From contig NZ_CANKXK010000001.1 in NCBI RefSeq assembly GCF_947487605.1, forward strand, positions 310,001 through 374,000: 64,000 nt of DNA. Direction: 5' to 3'. Source of the DNA: an uncultured Algibacter sp. GTDB lineage: Bacteria > Bacteroidota > Bacteroidia > Flavobacteriales > Flavobacteriaceae. Position numbers and translations under genes: made by a program. Of the stretch, positions 9,090-18,004 are shown in pieces (within the stretch, counting starts at the first letter, position 1; the number at the start of each line of letters is the position of its first letter). The notes beneath the pieces were generated by a model that saw nothing but the letters and a program-made list of their open reading frames with translations, was not told the DNA's origin and made no database searches.

Positions 9090-10424
9090 TTATTTAAATA
9101 GGTCTTCCAATATAAAATTAAAATACATATCTATTCCGTTTCTACTAACCCTTAACTTTATTCTGTCTCCTCTTTTTCCATAAAAAAGAGACATGAGGTT
9201 TTGTAATGTAAATTGGTGCGCCTGTTTTCCATTTATAGACAAAACAACATCTCCTAACTCAAGGCCAGCCTTTTCTGCTGGCGAGTCTTTTCTTAATTCT
9301 ACTATACTGTAAGCTGGTTTTAAAGACATTCTGTAACGGGTATCTAATACTATCTTTGTCCCATTTTGAGTATTACTTGTAGAATTTCTGTCTTGTAAAA
9401 TAACATCTTCCCTTTCTTTTACTAATCTTACACCATCATGAGCTAACTCTATACCACTTTTATTATAGCTGAATTTCTCTTTAAAATAACCATTCCGTTT
9501 AAAGGTGATAATGGCATGTTGATAATCAAATATAATATTGAATCGCTTCAAAATATTACCCGAAATACTTCCGTTTCGATCTTTAAAACGTCTTGCAAAT
9601 AATATAGATGTTGAATCTGGAAAAGCAACATTAACCTTCTCTAAAGTAAAATTTTTTATTGAAAACGCTTTAACTCTAGAACGCTTACCGTAAACACTCC
9701 CACTCAAACCATGACCTAAAAAGTCATAAAAAAATTTGTTATCTGTTTTTATCCCTAAAGAAGCATCTTCAAATAACCATAACGCATCACTCCCTCCAGA
9801 ATCAATTAATAATTTTATAGGAATATCTTTTTCGTTAATATTAACTTTAACATTAATATAGGGCTTATTGTTATAAAACTCTAAATTTAATCTTTCGCAA
9901 TTTCTACAATCTTTATAGCTAAATTCTTGTGGTTCTGTGAGTCTAATAAATTTGTGTGAATAATTAATCTCAACTACCAAATCCTTTAGAAGATCGTAAC
10001 CTAAAATACCATGAACAGGTATACCAAGTCTAGGAGCAAAATTTAAATTAGAGTCGTAAACTGCATATAAGTCTTGATTTAACTTAATGGCATCACCAAT
10101 TCTAAAAATATTGTTTCTTGACTTTAACGCCTCAACAGAATTTCCTTCACCTAGACCTCTTAACATAATAGTTTCTGTGTCTTTAATTTTTAAGGTATCC
10201 GACACATTCAAAAAATTAAATATAATAGGTTTACTTACACCTGTATCTAAAAGAAAAGAAAGCTCAACACCATTTATTTCAACTGGAATAACAATCAAGT
10301 TATTTATTAACTTAAACTTAATTTTAGCTGATTTTTTCTTGTTCTGAATAAAAAATTTGCCTTGTGAAAAACCAATTTGCGAGAAGCATATAAATAAGAA
10401 AATAAGGTGAAAAATACGTTTCAT
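9090..10424 (-). CDS. Retropepsin-like aspartyl protease with C-terminal PDZ domain
   Basis: A 444-residue exported protein starting at ATG 10424 (the longer frame uses TTG). The signal peptide covers residues 1-20. Two pepsin/retropepsin-type half-domains follow, with catalytic motifs DTG at 60-62 and DSG at 208-210, so both catalytic aspartates sit in one chain. A PDZ domain occupies about residues 350-430 (DSPAEKAGLELGDVVLSING). Family members are periplasmic or surface proteases of unknown substrate. A pair of Cys (C173, C176) lies between the lobes. It is single and convergent with the DUF1573 gene. Confidence 0.88.
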   Translation of the reverse strand: MKRIFHLIFLFICFSQIGFSQGKFFIQNKKKSAKIKFKLINNLIVIPVEINGVELSFLLDTGVSKPIIFNFLNVSDTLKIKDTETIMLRGLGEGNSVEALKSRNNIFRIGDAIKLNQDLYAVYDSNLNFAPRLGIPVHGILGYDLLKDLVVEINYSHKFIRLTEPQEFSYKDCRNCERLNLEFYNNKPYINVKVNINEKDIPIKLLIDSGGSDALWLFEDASLGIKTDNKFFYDFLGHGLSGSVYGKRSRVKAFSIKNFTLEKVNVAFPDSTSILFARRFKDRNGSISGNILKRFNIIFDYQHAIITFKRNGYFKEKFSYNKSGIELAHDGVRLVKEREDVILQDRNSTSNTQNGTKIVLDTRYRMSLKPAYSIVELRKDSPAEKAGLELGDVVLSINGKQAHQFTLQNLMSLFYGKRGDRIKLRVSRNGIDMYFNFILEDLFK

Positions 10425-10549
10425 TAACAAGAATATAAAATTTACACATTCAATTTACGAATCTTTAGATAAGAGATGTCAAATCACCTCATTTTTTAAA
10501 TAAACTTTAAGATAATTTTCTCAACTTTGTAGCATTAAATACTTTTTTA

Positions 10550-11740
10550 ATGCCAGCAATTTCAAATAAAGGGCAACTAATGCCGCAATCACCTATTAGA
10601 AAGCTTGTCCCTTTTGCAGAACAAGCTACTAAAGAAGGTAAATCTATTTACTATCTAAACATTGGGCAGCCTGATATAAAAACCCCTAAAATAGCACTAG
10701 ATGCCGTAAAAAATTTCGACATTGAAACATTAGCATATTCAAGATCTGAAGGCTCTGAAACTTACCGAGATAAAATTGCTTCCTATTATGCAAAGCATGA
10801 TATATTGGTAAAACATGATAACATAATTGTAACTACTGGTGGTAGTGAAGCCCTCTTATTTGCATTTGGAAGCATTATGGATGTTGATGATGAAATAATA
10901 ATACCAGAGCCATTTTATGCAAATTATAATGGTTTCTCAACGGCTTCAGGTGTAAAAGTAGTTCCTGTAATTTCAAAAATTGAAGACAACTTCGCTTTAC
11001 CACCAATTGAAGAATTTGAAAAACTCATTACTCCAAAAACCAAGGCTATTTTAATTTGTAATCCGGGAAACCCAACTGGTTATTTATATTCAAAAGAAGA
11101 AATTAAAAAACTCGCAAGCATTGTTAAAAAACATGATTTATTCTTAATTGCTGATGAAGTTTATCGCGAATTCGTTTATGACGGTAATGTACATTATTCA
11201 GTAATGCAAGAAGAAGACATAGAAGAAAACGCTATTATGATTGACTCGGTATCAAAACGATATAGTATGTGTGGCGCAAGAGTTGGTTGTTTGGTTTCAA
11301 AAAACAAAAATGTTATTGAAACGGTGCTAAAATTTGCTCAGGCTCGTTTAAGTCCGCCTACTTTGGCTCAAATTGCAAGTGAAGCAGCATTAGAAACATC
11401 TCAAAGTTATTTTGATGCAGTAATTGAAGAGTATGTTGACAGACGAAATACTTTAATTAGCGAATTACAAAAAATTGATGGTGTAAAAGTTGCTAAGCCT
11501 AAAGGTGCTTTTTATTGCATTGCGGAATTGCCTGTAAAAAATTCAGATGATTTTGCACAATGGCTTTTAGAAAGTTTTGATGTTGATGGTGAGACAATTA
11601 TGGTCGCTCCTGCGGGTGGATTTTATTCTACACCAAGAGTTGGTTTAAACCAAATTCGAATTGCTTACGTACTTAAAAAAGAAAGCTTAGTAAAAGCTGT
11701 GAAAATTTTAAAAGAGGCCTTAAAAGTTTATAAAGACTAG
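10550..11740 (+). CDS. Pyridoxal-phosphate aminotransferase class I/II (aspartate aminotransferase-like)
   Basis: A 396-residue fold-type I aminotransferase. The conserved features are NPGNPTGYLYS around the cofactor-binding Asn, ADEVYREFVYDG with the Asp that pairs with pyridoxal N1, and SVSKRYSMCGARVG with the Schiff-base Lys. The C-terminal RIAY supplies the substrate-carboxylate Arg. It transfers amino groups between amino acids and 2-oxoacids; substrate preference (Asp, or broader) is not readable. Its stop codon overlaps the GTG start of murB by one base, so the two form an operon. Confidence 0.92.
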   Translation: MPAISNKGQLMPQSPIRKLVPFAEQATKEGKSIYYLNIGQPDIKTPKIALDAVKNFDIETLAYSRSEGSETYRDKIASYYAKHDILVKHDNIIVTTGGSEALLFAFGSIMDVDDEIIIPEPFYANYNGFSTASGVKVVPVISKIEDNFALPPIEEFEKLITPKTKAILICNPGNPTGYLYSKEEIKKLASIVKKHDLFLIADEVYREFVYDGNVHYSVMQEEDIEENAIMIDSVSKRYSMCGARVGCLVSKNKNVIETVLKFAQARLSPPTLAQIASEAALETSQSYFDAVIEEYVDRRNTLISELQKIDGVKVAKPKGAFYCIAELPVKNSDDFAQWLLESFDVDGETIMVAPAGGFYSTPRVGLNQIRIAYVLKKESLVKAVKILKEALKVYKD

Positions 11741-12753
11741 TGCAAATCAACCAAAACATATCTTTAAAACCTCTCAATACGTTTGGTATTGATGTTAATG
11801 CGAAATACTTTACCACTGTTAACTCAATAAACGACCTTAAAGGTGTTTTAAATTTAAAAGAACATTCTAACAAGTTAATCTTAGGAGGAGGCAGCAATAT
11901 ACTACTTACTAAAAATCAAGACAGTTTAGTAATTCACATTAATTTAAAAGGAAAAGAAATTGTCTCTGAAACTGAAGATTTTGTTTTAGTTAAAGCTAAT
12001 GCAGGCGAAAATTGGCATGAATTTGTTCTTTGGTGTTTAAAAAACGATTTCGGCGGTGTAGAAAATTTATCGCTAATTCCTGGTAATGTTGGCACAGCAC
12101 CTATACAAAATATTGGTGCTTATGGCGTGGAACTTAAGAACCACTTTGTTTCTTGTGAAGCATTATCAATAGAAAACAATACCTTTGTTACATTTAATAA
12201 AGATGATTGCCATTTTGATTATAGAAACTCCATTTTTAAACAAGAAGCTAAAGGAAAATATATAATTACAAGTGTCGTTTTTAAGTTAACCAAAAAAAAA
12301 CACAATCTTCATATTAATTACGGTACCATAAAGTCGCAATTAGACTATATGGGAATTACCAACCCAACAATTCAAAATATTTCTAAAGCAGTTATTGCTA
12401 TAAGAGAAAGTAAGTTACCAAACCCAAAAGAAATTGGAAACAGTGGTAGTTTTTTTAAAAATCCAGTTGTTCCTAAATCACATTATCATATACTACTTCA
12501 AAGTTTTGAAGACATGCCCAGTTACAAAGTCTCAGAAGATATGGTAAAAATTCCTGCAGGTTGGCTCATTGAAAAAGCAGGCTTTAAAGGCAAACGTTTT
12601 GGAGATTGTGGTGTTCATAAAAAACAAGCACTAGTACTTGTAAATTATGGTAATGCCAAAGGAATTGATATTTTAAATCTCTCACAACTAATTCAAAAAA
12701 CAGTTAAAAGATTATTTGGAATTTCTATAGAAGCTGAAGTAAATATCTTATGA
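11740..12753 (+). CDS. murB: UDP-N-acetylenolpyruvoylglucosamine reductase
   Basis: A 337-residue FAD enzyme that reduces UDP-GlcNAc-enolpyruvate to UDP-MurNAc with NADPH in peptidoglycan synthesis. It matches MurB type I: NTFGIDVNAKYF at the N-terminus, the FAD-binding ILGGGSNIL, GLSLIPG-like NLSLIPGNVGTAPIQNIGAYG, the catalytic NSGSFFKNP block and a C-terminal EVNIL with the catalytic Glu. The start is a GTG at 11740 overlapping the aminotransferase stop (TAGTG); there is no better start. Confidence 0.97.
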   Translation: MQINQNISLKPLNTFGIDVNAKYFTTVNSINDLKGVLNLKEHSNKLILGGGSNILLTKNQDSLVIHINLKGKEIVSETEDFVLVKANAGENWHEFVLWCLKNDFGGVENLSLIPGNVGTAPIQNIGAYGVELKNHFVSCEALSIENNTFVTFNKDDCHFDYRNSIFKQEAKGKYIITSVVFKLTKKKHNLHINYGTIKSQLDYMGITNPTIQNISKAVIAIRESKLPNPKEIGNSGSFFKNPVVPKSHYHILLQSFEDMPSYKVSEDMVKIPAGWLIEKAGFKGKRFGDCGVHKKQALVLVNYGNAKGIDILNLSQLIQKTVKRLFGISIEAEVNIL

Positions 12754-12768
12754 TAAAAAAGAAATTTC

Positions 12769-12776
12769 TAACTTTG
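12769..12776 (+). promoter_or_regulatory. Putative -7 box of ECF sigma/anti-sigma operon
   Basis: TAACTTTG matches TAnnTTTG and lies 45 bases upstream of the TTG start of the sigma factor gene, in the short gap after murB. Confidence 0.4.
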
Positions 12777-12820
12777 GTTTCATTAAATTTCAAAAAATAA
12801 TACTTTAAAACCTACAACAT

Positions 12821-13351
12821 TTGATTTCAGCAATAGAAAAGGAAATAGTAAGCTTACTTGAAAAGGGCGATAAAAAAGCTATAACGCTGCTATATGAAAA
12901 CTATGCTGATTCCCTATACGGCGTAATTAAAAAAGTAATTTCAGATGATGATACCGCGCAAGACGTTCTTCAAGAAAGTTTTATAAAAATATGGCGTTAT
13001 GCTAAAAAATATGATTCTAGTAAAGCAAAACTTTTTACTTGGTTATACAGAATAGCCTATAACACTGCTATAGATAAAATAAGATCCTTCAAGAATAAAA
13101 AAGATAAAGAAGTCCAAATCGAGACTTCATCCGTATATAAAATAACATCAAATGAGTTAAATCAAGATGTTTTAGATATTAAAAAACATCTAAAAACCTT
13201 AGATGAAAAATATCAAATAGTGATTAATGCGCTCTTTTTTGAGGGCATGACACAACAAGAAGCTAGTGATGAATTAAGTATTCCGCTAGGTACTATAAAA
13301 TCGAGATTAAAAATTGGATTGCGGGAATTGAAAAAAATTTACAATCCTTAA
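12821..13351 (+). CDS. ECF-type RNA polymerase sigma factor
   Basis: A 176-residue sigma-70 family protein with region 2 (LLYENYADSLYG to ESFIKIWRYAKKYD, about residues 22-70) and region 4 (about 120-170, EGMTQQEASDELSIPLGTIKSRL helix-turn-helix). ECF sigma factors direct RNA polymerase to stress or envelope regulons. The start is TTG at 12821; no in-frame ATG exists before region 2. The anti-sigma gene begins 13 bases downstream, as expected for a sigma/anti-sigma operon. Confidence 0.93.
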   Translation: MISAIEKEIVSLLEKGDKKAITLLYENYADSLYGVIKKVISDDDTAQDVLQESFIKIWRYAKKYDSSKAKLFTWLYRIAYNTAIDKIRSFKNKKDKEVQIETSSVYKITSNELNQDVLDIKKHLKTLDEKYQIVINALFFEGMTQQEASDELSIPLGTIKSRLKIGLRELKKIYNP

Positions 13352-13363
13352 CTAAACAAAGTC

Positions 13364-14152
13364 ATGAATGAGAAAATAACTACTTTTTTAAATTCTGGCC
13401 TATTAGAAAAATATCTAGTAGGTGAAACTACTTCTGCCGAAACAGAAATGGTTGAAACTTATATTTCAAATTACCCAGAAGTACAGAATACCTACAATAC
13501 GTTGCAATTCAATCTAGAAGTGGTTGCTAAAAGCAATGCTGTTGAAGCTCCTAAAAGCATCTTGAATAATATTCTAGATGAACTTGACGAAAAACCTGTT
13601 GTTAATTTAAATAAAAAGGTAAAACATATTTCTTGGTATAAATTTAGCATTGCAGCTAGTATTGCTGCTTTAATTTTCGCTGGAACTTCAATTTATTTTT
13701 ACAATCAAAATAAAGTATTACAAAACGAATCTTTAATTGTAGATAATGAAATTGAAGATTTACGTGGCGATATTGCGAAGAATAATATGATGCTCGATAA
13801 TGTTTTAAGGCAGTTATTAAAGCTTAACAATCCTGAAACTGAAAAATACATTATTAAAGGAAATGAAAGAGCCAAAGACTTAAAAACTGTTGCATACATA
13901 AACCCTAAGGAAAAAACGTCAATGATTGACATTGTATCTCTCCCAGAATTACCTGAAGAACAATGCTATCAAATTTGGGCAGAACTACAAGGTAAAATGG
14001 TAAATTTAGGTATTTTAGATAAGGCAGACAGAAGGCTTAGAGCTATGCCATTTACCGAAAATGCACTTGCTTTAAATATAACCATAGAGCCAAAAGGTGG
14101 TAATAATATAGCTTCATTGGAAAACTCTGTAGCTACAATAAGCTTGCAATAA
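13364..14152 (+). CDS. RskA-type anti-sigma factor
   Basis: A 262-residue single-pass membrane protein. The cytoplasmic N-terminus (about residues 1-85) has LLEKYLVGETTSAETEMVE, resembling an anti-sigma domain. One transmembrane helix (about 91-112) and a short coiled coil follow. The periplasmic C-terminal half matches RskA (LPELPEEQCYQIWAEL, then TENALALNITIEPKGG). RskA holds its cognate ECF sigma factor at the membrane until proteolysis releases it. It directly follows the ECF gene and ends before palindromic element copy B. Confidence 0.9.
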   Translation: MNEKITTFLNSGLLEKYLVGETTSAETEMVETYISNYPEVQNTYNTLQFNLEVVAKSNAVEAPKSILNNILDELDEKPVVNLNKKVKHISWYKFSIAASIAALIFAGTSIYFYNQNKVLQNESLIVDNEIEDLRGDIAKNNMMLDNVLRQLLKLNNPETEKYIIKGNERAKDLKTVAYINPKEKTSMIDIVSLPELPEEQCYQIWAELQGKMVNLGILDKADRRLRAMPFTENALALNITIEPKGGNNIASLENSVATISLQ

Positions 14153-14174
14153 ATTGAGCTTAAAATAAACAAAA

Positions 14175-14304
14175 GAGGCTGTCTAAAAAGTAAGTTCAAT
14201 GTCATATTGAGCCTGTCGAAATATTTTTGACTTACTGATAATCAATATAGGTTTCGACAAGCTCAACCTGACAAATGAAATTATAAACACTTTTAGACAG
14301 CCTC
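14175..14304. repeat. Palindromic dispersed element, copy B (bidirectional terminator-like)
   Basis: The second copy of the element at 8958-9082. It is bounded by a 14-base perfect inverted repeat (14175-14188 and 14291-14304). The outer arms differ from copy A (GAGGCTGTC here, GGTGTC there), but both arms changed together, so pairing is kept. The interior is nearly identical to copy A. It again lies between convergent genes (anti-sigma and aqpZ). Confidence 0.9.
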
Positions 14305-14327
14305 TTTTGTTATACTGCTGTTTCTAA

Positions 14328-15014
14328 TTATTCTTTATCAAATAAAGCCTTATGAATAAATCCTGCCACAATAGCACCTGCTATTGGAGCAACCCAGAAC
14401 AACCAAAGCTGTGATGTAAATTCGCCACCAGCAAACAACGCTTGACTTGTTGAACGCGCAGGATTAACAGATGTATTTGTAATAGGTATACTTATTAAAT
14501 GAATTAAAGTTAACCCAAGACCTATTGCAATTGGAGCAAATCCTTTAGGTGCTCTATCATTTGTGCTTCCTAAAATAATTAATAAGAAAAATGCTGTTAA
14601 TAAAAACTCAGCAATCAATGCTGCAGTCATAGAATAACCATCGGGAGATAAACTACCATAACCATTAGCGGCAAAACCTCCAATGGAAACAAAATCGGAT
14701 TTATTGGTTAGAATTAAATATAAAGCACCCGCAGCTACAATAGCTCCAACTAATTGGGCTAATATATATCCAATTAAATTTTTGGCTTCAAATTTTCCTC
14801 CAGCCCATAATCCAAGTGAAACCGCTGGATTAAAATGACCGCCAGAAATGTGCCCTACTGCATAAGCCATAGTTAAGACTGTTAAACCAAAGGCTAGAGC
14901 AACGCCAACAAATCCAATTCCTAAATCTGGATAACCTGCTGCAAAAACTGCGCTTCCACAGCCTCCAAAAACAAGCCAAAAGGTTCCAAAAAACTCTGCA
15001 AATAATTTTTTCAT
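14328..15014 (-). CDS. aqpZ: Aquaporin Z
   Basis: A 228-residue MIP-family channel with six helices and two NPA boxes (residues 62-64 and 184-186). The selectivity-filter residues F42, H172, T181 and R187 match the water-specific AqpZ pattern and not the glycerol facilitator pattern. It mediates rapid osmotic water flow across the inner membrane. Monocistronic; its 3' end faces repeat copy B. Confidence 0.95.
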   Translation of the reverse strand: MKKLFAEFFGTFWLVFGGCGSAVFAAGYPDLGIGFVGVALAFGLTVLTMAYAVGHISGGHFNPAVSLGLWAGGKFEAKNLIGYILAQLVGAIVAAGALYLILTNKSDFVSIGGFAANGYGSLSPDGYSMTAALIAEFLLTAFFLLIILGSTNDRAPKGFAPIAIGLGLTLIHLISIPITNTSVNPARSTSQALFAGGEFTSQLWLFWVAPIAGAIVAGFIHKALFDKE

Positions 15015-15139
15015 AATTAAATAATTTTAATTGGTTAGTATTTTTAAAAGTACAAATAATTAATAATTAGACACTAAAAAATAATTTAGTCACATCTCAT
15101 TTCTAGTTATATCGCATTAAATTTACAGTGTAAAAACAT

Positions 15140-15147
15140 TATCTTTG
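15140..15147 (+). promoter_or_regulatory. Putative -7 box of the 15162-17023 operon
   Basis: TATCTTTG, a perfect TAnnTTTG element, ends 14 bases before the ATG at 15162. The -33 region has no obvious TTG. Confidence 0.55.
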
Positions 15148-15161
15148 CAAAAAATATTTAG

Positions 15162-15365
15162 ATGAAACTTGTTTTAATTACGTTTGTTTTATTAGGTCTA
15201 GGAATTGCAGGAATTGCTATTAAAATTTGGGCAAAAAAGGATGGTAAATTTGCTGGAACTTGCGCTAGTCAAAATCCCATACTAAATAAAGAAGGCGAAG
15301 CCTGTGGCTTTTGCGGAAAAACACCTGACCAATTTAGCGACTGCAAAGAACCTCAACATTCTTAG
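15162..15365 (+). CDS. Small membrane-anchored four-cysteine protein, unknown function
   Basis: A 67-residue protein with an N-terminal hydrophobic helix (residues 2-22), a short basic stretch (KIWAKKDGKF) and a tail with exactly four Cys at 34, 48, 51 and 61, including CGFCGK. The spacing suggests a metal or Fe-S/Zn site or two disulfides, but I cannot assign a family. It has its own promoter-like box and is the first gene of a tight operon (6 bases to the GT2 gene). Confidence 0.75.
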   Translation: MKLVLITFVLLGLGIAGIAIKIWAKKDGKFAGTCASQNPILNKEGEACGFCGKTPDQFSDCKEPQHS

Positions 15366-15371
15366 AGTCTT

Positions 15372-16484
15372 ATGACCATTCTTGATATTTTATTCTACAG
15401 TTTTATTGTAGTTGTATGTCTTCAAGTTTCTTTTTATCTTTTTATATATGGAAGTTTTGCTTTCTCGAAAAGTAAAAAATCTACTCAAAAAAATATTGCT
15501 GTTTCTATAATAGTTTGCGCTAAGAATGAAGCTGAAAATTTACGTCAATTTTTACCAGCAATAATAAATCAAGAATATCCAGAATTTGAAATCGTTTTAA
15601 TTAATGATGGTTCCCATGATAAGACTCTAGAAGTCATGGAAGACTTTAAAAACAAATATTCACATATAAAGATTGTAGATGTAAAACCTATTGAAACTTT
15701 TTGGGGTAATAAAAAATACCCCTTAACACTTGGTATAAAAGCATCAAAGCATGATTTTCTTTTGTTTACAGATGCCGATTGCAAACCAGTTTCCAAACAT
15801 TGGATTAAAGAAATGAGTGCTCATTTTAGTAATAAAACCTCTTTAGTTTTAGGTTATGGAGCACATTCCAAAATTAAAAATTCACTTTTAAACAAACTTA
15901 TTAGATACGAAACATTAACTACTGCCATTCAATACTTTTCGTTTGCCAAAATTGGTATCCCTTACATGGGTGTTGGTAGAAATTTAGCATATAAAAAAGC
16001 TTCCTTCTTTAATGCTAATGGTTTTATGGGACACATGAATATTAAATCTGGTGATGACGATTTATTTATAAATCAAGTCGCTACAAAAGATAATACAGCC
16101 ATTTGTTTTTCAGAAAAAAGTTTTACAGAATCGGTACCGAAACCAAATTTAAAATCTTGGATTAATCAAAAGAGGCGTCATGTTTCTACAGCTAAACATT
16201 ATAAGAGAAAACACAAGTTAGTGTTGGCTTTATCATATTGTCTTAATCTCTTATTCTGGATTTTTGCTACTATTCTTTTAATTTCAATATTTAAATGGCC
16301 ATTCGTAATTGGTTTACTCTTGTTACGACTATTAATTCAGTATGTTGTAGTTGGATTTTCATCAAAAAAATTAAAAGAGACAGATTTATTAATTTTACTT
16401 CCGTTCTTAGAAATTTTCTTAGTTACTGTTCAATTATTTATATTTATAAATAATATCGTATCAAAACCAAATCATTGGAAATAG
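15372..16484 (+). CDS. Membrane glycosyltransferase family 2
   Basis: A 370-residue GT-A enzyme anchored by an N-terminal helix and three C-terminal helices (about residues 280-365). Visible motifs are VSIIVCAKNEAENL, LINDGSHD, the DXD-like TDADCK, GDDDLFINQVA and the QKRRH box typical of processive or membrane GT2 enzymes. It probably transfers a sugar to a lipid or glycan acceptor at the inner membrane; donor and acceptor are unknown. It overlaps the downstream sigma factor gene by 10 bases. Confidence 0.88.
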   Translation: MTILDILFYSFIVVVCLQVSFYLFIYGSFAFSKSKKSTQKNIAVSIIVCAKNEAENLRQFLPAIINQEYPEFEIVLINDGSHDKTLEVMEDFKNKYSHIKIVDVKPIETFWGNKKYPLTLGIKASKHDFLLFTDADCKPVSKHWIKEMSAHFSNKTSLVLGYGAHSKIKNSLLNKLIRYETLTTAIQYFSFAKIGIPYMGVGRNLAYKKASFFNANGFMGHMNIKSGDDDLFINQVATKDNTAICFSEKSFTESVPKPNLKSWINQKRRHVSTAKHYKRKHKLVLALSYCLNLLFWIFATILLISIFKWPFVIGLLLLRLLIQYVVVGFSSKKLKETDLLILLPFLEIFLVTVQLFIFINNIVSKPNHWK

Positions 16485-17023
16485 AAGAAGCTATTAAGCG
16501 TGCCAAGAAAAATGATCAAAAAGCATTTAATTATCTTTTAGATCTATATTGGGATGACGTATATGGCTTTCAATTAAAACGGATTCAAAATGAAAATGAT
16601 GCCGAAGATGTTACTATTCGTGCATTTTCAAAAGCTTTTGATAAAATTTCAACTTTTAATGAATCTTACAACTTTAAAACATGGATAATTGCTATTTCAA
16701 AAAACATTCATATTGACTTACTTAGAAAAGAGAAAAATTCCATTACTCAAGTTATTACAAAAGATAATCGAGGTATTTTTCAAGTTTTAGATGAATCTCC
16801 TACCCCTGAAGATAAACTTATAACAGAGCAGCATTTAGCAAAATTACTTCGAGATATAAAAAAGTTAAAGCCGCATTACCAAAAAGTAATTAATCTAAGA
16901 TACTTTCAAGAATTGAGTTACAAAGAAATTTCTAAGGAACTTAACGAACCTATTAATAATGTAAAAGTGAAGCTATTGCGTGCAAAAAAATTATTAGCAA
17001 ATATTATAAGTCAAACTAAATAA
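16475..17023 (+). CDS. ECF-type RNA polymerase sigma factor without adjacent anti-sigma gene
   Basis: A 182-residue ECF sigma factor: region 2 (AFNYLLDLYWDDVYGFQL, DAEDVTIRAFSKAFDKI) and region 4 (RYFQELSYKEISKELNEPINNVKVKLLRAKK). The start is a TTG at 16475 inside the end of the GT2 gene (10-base overlap), so translation is coupled. No anti-sigma gene follows; lipA is next, with its own promoter-like box. Conserved linkage to a GT2 and a small Cys protein would suggest envelope control, but that is inference. Confidence 0.92.
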   Translation: MEIEEAIKRAKKNDQKAFNYLLDLYWDDVYGFQLKRIQNENDAEDVTIRAFSKAFDKISTFNESYNFKTWIIAISKNIHIDLLRKEKNSITQVITKDNRGIFQVLDESPTPEDKLITEQHLAKLLRDIKKLKPHYQKVINLRYFQELSYKEISKELNEPINNVKVKLLRAKKLLANIISQTK

Positions 17024-17096
17024 ATTTCTCATTTTTTACTTCAATTCCTTTAGCCTATCAAAGATAGATTTAAGGCATTATAAATAGAATACTTTG

Positions 17097-17104
17097 TATC
17101 TTTG
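17097..17104 (+). promoter_or_regulatory. Putative -7 box of lipA
   Basis: TATCTTTG matches TAnnTTTG and lies 19 bases before the lipA ATG at 17123. Its position argues against the earlier TTG start at 17102. Confidence 0.5.
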
Positions 17105-17122
17105 TCGCTACATTGTTATAGT

Positions 17123-18001
17123 ATGAATTCAGAAACCACTTCAAACATATTACCAGAGAGACAAGCGAAACCAAAATGGCTTCGTGTCAAGTTACCAACT
17201 GGTAAAAAATACACAGAATTACGAGGTTTAGTTGATAAATATAAACTAAATACAATTTGTACTTCGGGTAGTTGCCCAAACATGGGTGAGTGCTGGGGAG
17301 AAGGTACAGCCACATTTATGATTCTAGGCAACGTGTGTACACGTTCTTGTGGGTTTTGTGGGGTAAAAACTGGAAGACCAGAAACTGTAGACTGGGATGA
17401 ACCCGAAAAAGTAGCGCGTTCAATAAAAATTATGCAAATAAAGCATGCGGTTTTAACCAGTGTTGATAGAGACGATTTAAAAGATATGGGAAGCATTATG
17501 TGGAGTGAAACCGTAAAAGCTGTTCGTAGAATGAATCCTGAAACAACACTTGAAACACTTATTCCAGATTTTCAAGGAGTTGAGCAACATATTGATAGAA
17601 TTATAGACGTCGCTCCAGAAGTTGTATCGCATAATATAGAAACTGTTAGACGTTTAACTCGCGAAGTACGCATACAAGCAAAATACGATAGAAGTTTGGG
17701 TGTTTTAAAGTATTTAAAACAACAAGGACAACGAAGAACTAAATCGGGAATTATGTTAGGCCTAGGTGAAAGTAGAGAAGAAGTTATTGAAACTCTTCAT
17801 GATTTAAAAGAGAATAATGTTGACGTTGTTACTATAGGTCAATACCTTCAACCAAGTAAAAAGCATTTACCTGTAAAACAATTTATTAATCCAGACCAAT
17901 TTGATGAGTATCGAGAAATAGGATTAGAATTAGGCTTTAGACATGTTGAAAGTAGTGCATTAGTGCGTTCATCTTACAGAGCGCAAAAACACATTAATTA
18001 A
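17123..18001 (+). CDS. lipA: Lipoyl synthase
   Basis: A 292-residue radical-SAM enzyme that inserts two sulfurs into octanoyl groups on lipoyl domains. It has both iron-sulfur cluster motifs: the auxiliary cluster Cys 46, 51 and 57 ([12 protein letters not shown]) and the radical-SAM Cys 72, 76 and 79 (CTRSCGFC). The C-terminal SSYRAQKH carries the Ser that ligates the auxiliary cluster. ATG at 17123 gives the family-typical start; an in-frame TTG 21 bases upstream lies inside the promoter-like box. gapA follows after three bases. Confidence 0.97.
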   Translation: MNSETTSNILPERQAKPKWLRVKLPTGKKYTELRGLVDKYKLNTICTSGSCPNMGECWGEGTATFMILGNVCTRSCGFCGVKTGRPETVDWDEPEKVARSIKIMQIKHAVLTSVDRDDLKDMGSIMWSETVKAVRRMNPETTLETLIPDFQGVEQHIDRIIDVAPEVVSHNIETVRRLTREVRIQAKYDRSLGVLKYLKQQGQRRTKSGIMLGLGESREEVIETLHDLKENNVDVVTIGQYLQPSKKHLPVKQFINPDQFDEYREIGLELGFRHVESSALVRSSYRAQKHIN

Positions 18002-18004
18002 ATC

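Noticed and set aside
17116-17496. Antisense 126-codon frame opposite lipA
   Set aside because: It is fully inside a conserved essential gene on the opposite strand and has no recognisable motifs or promoter.
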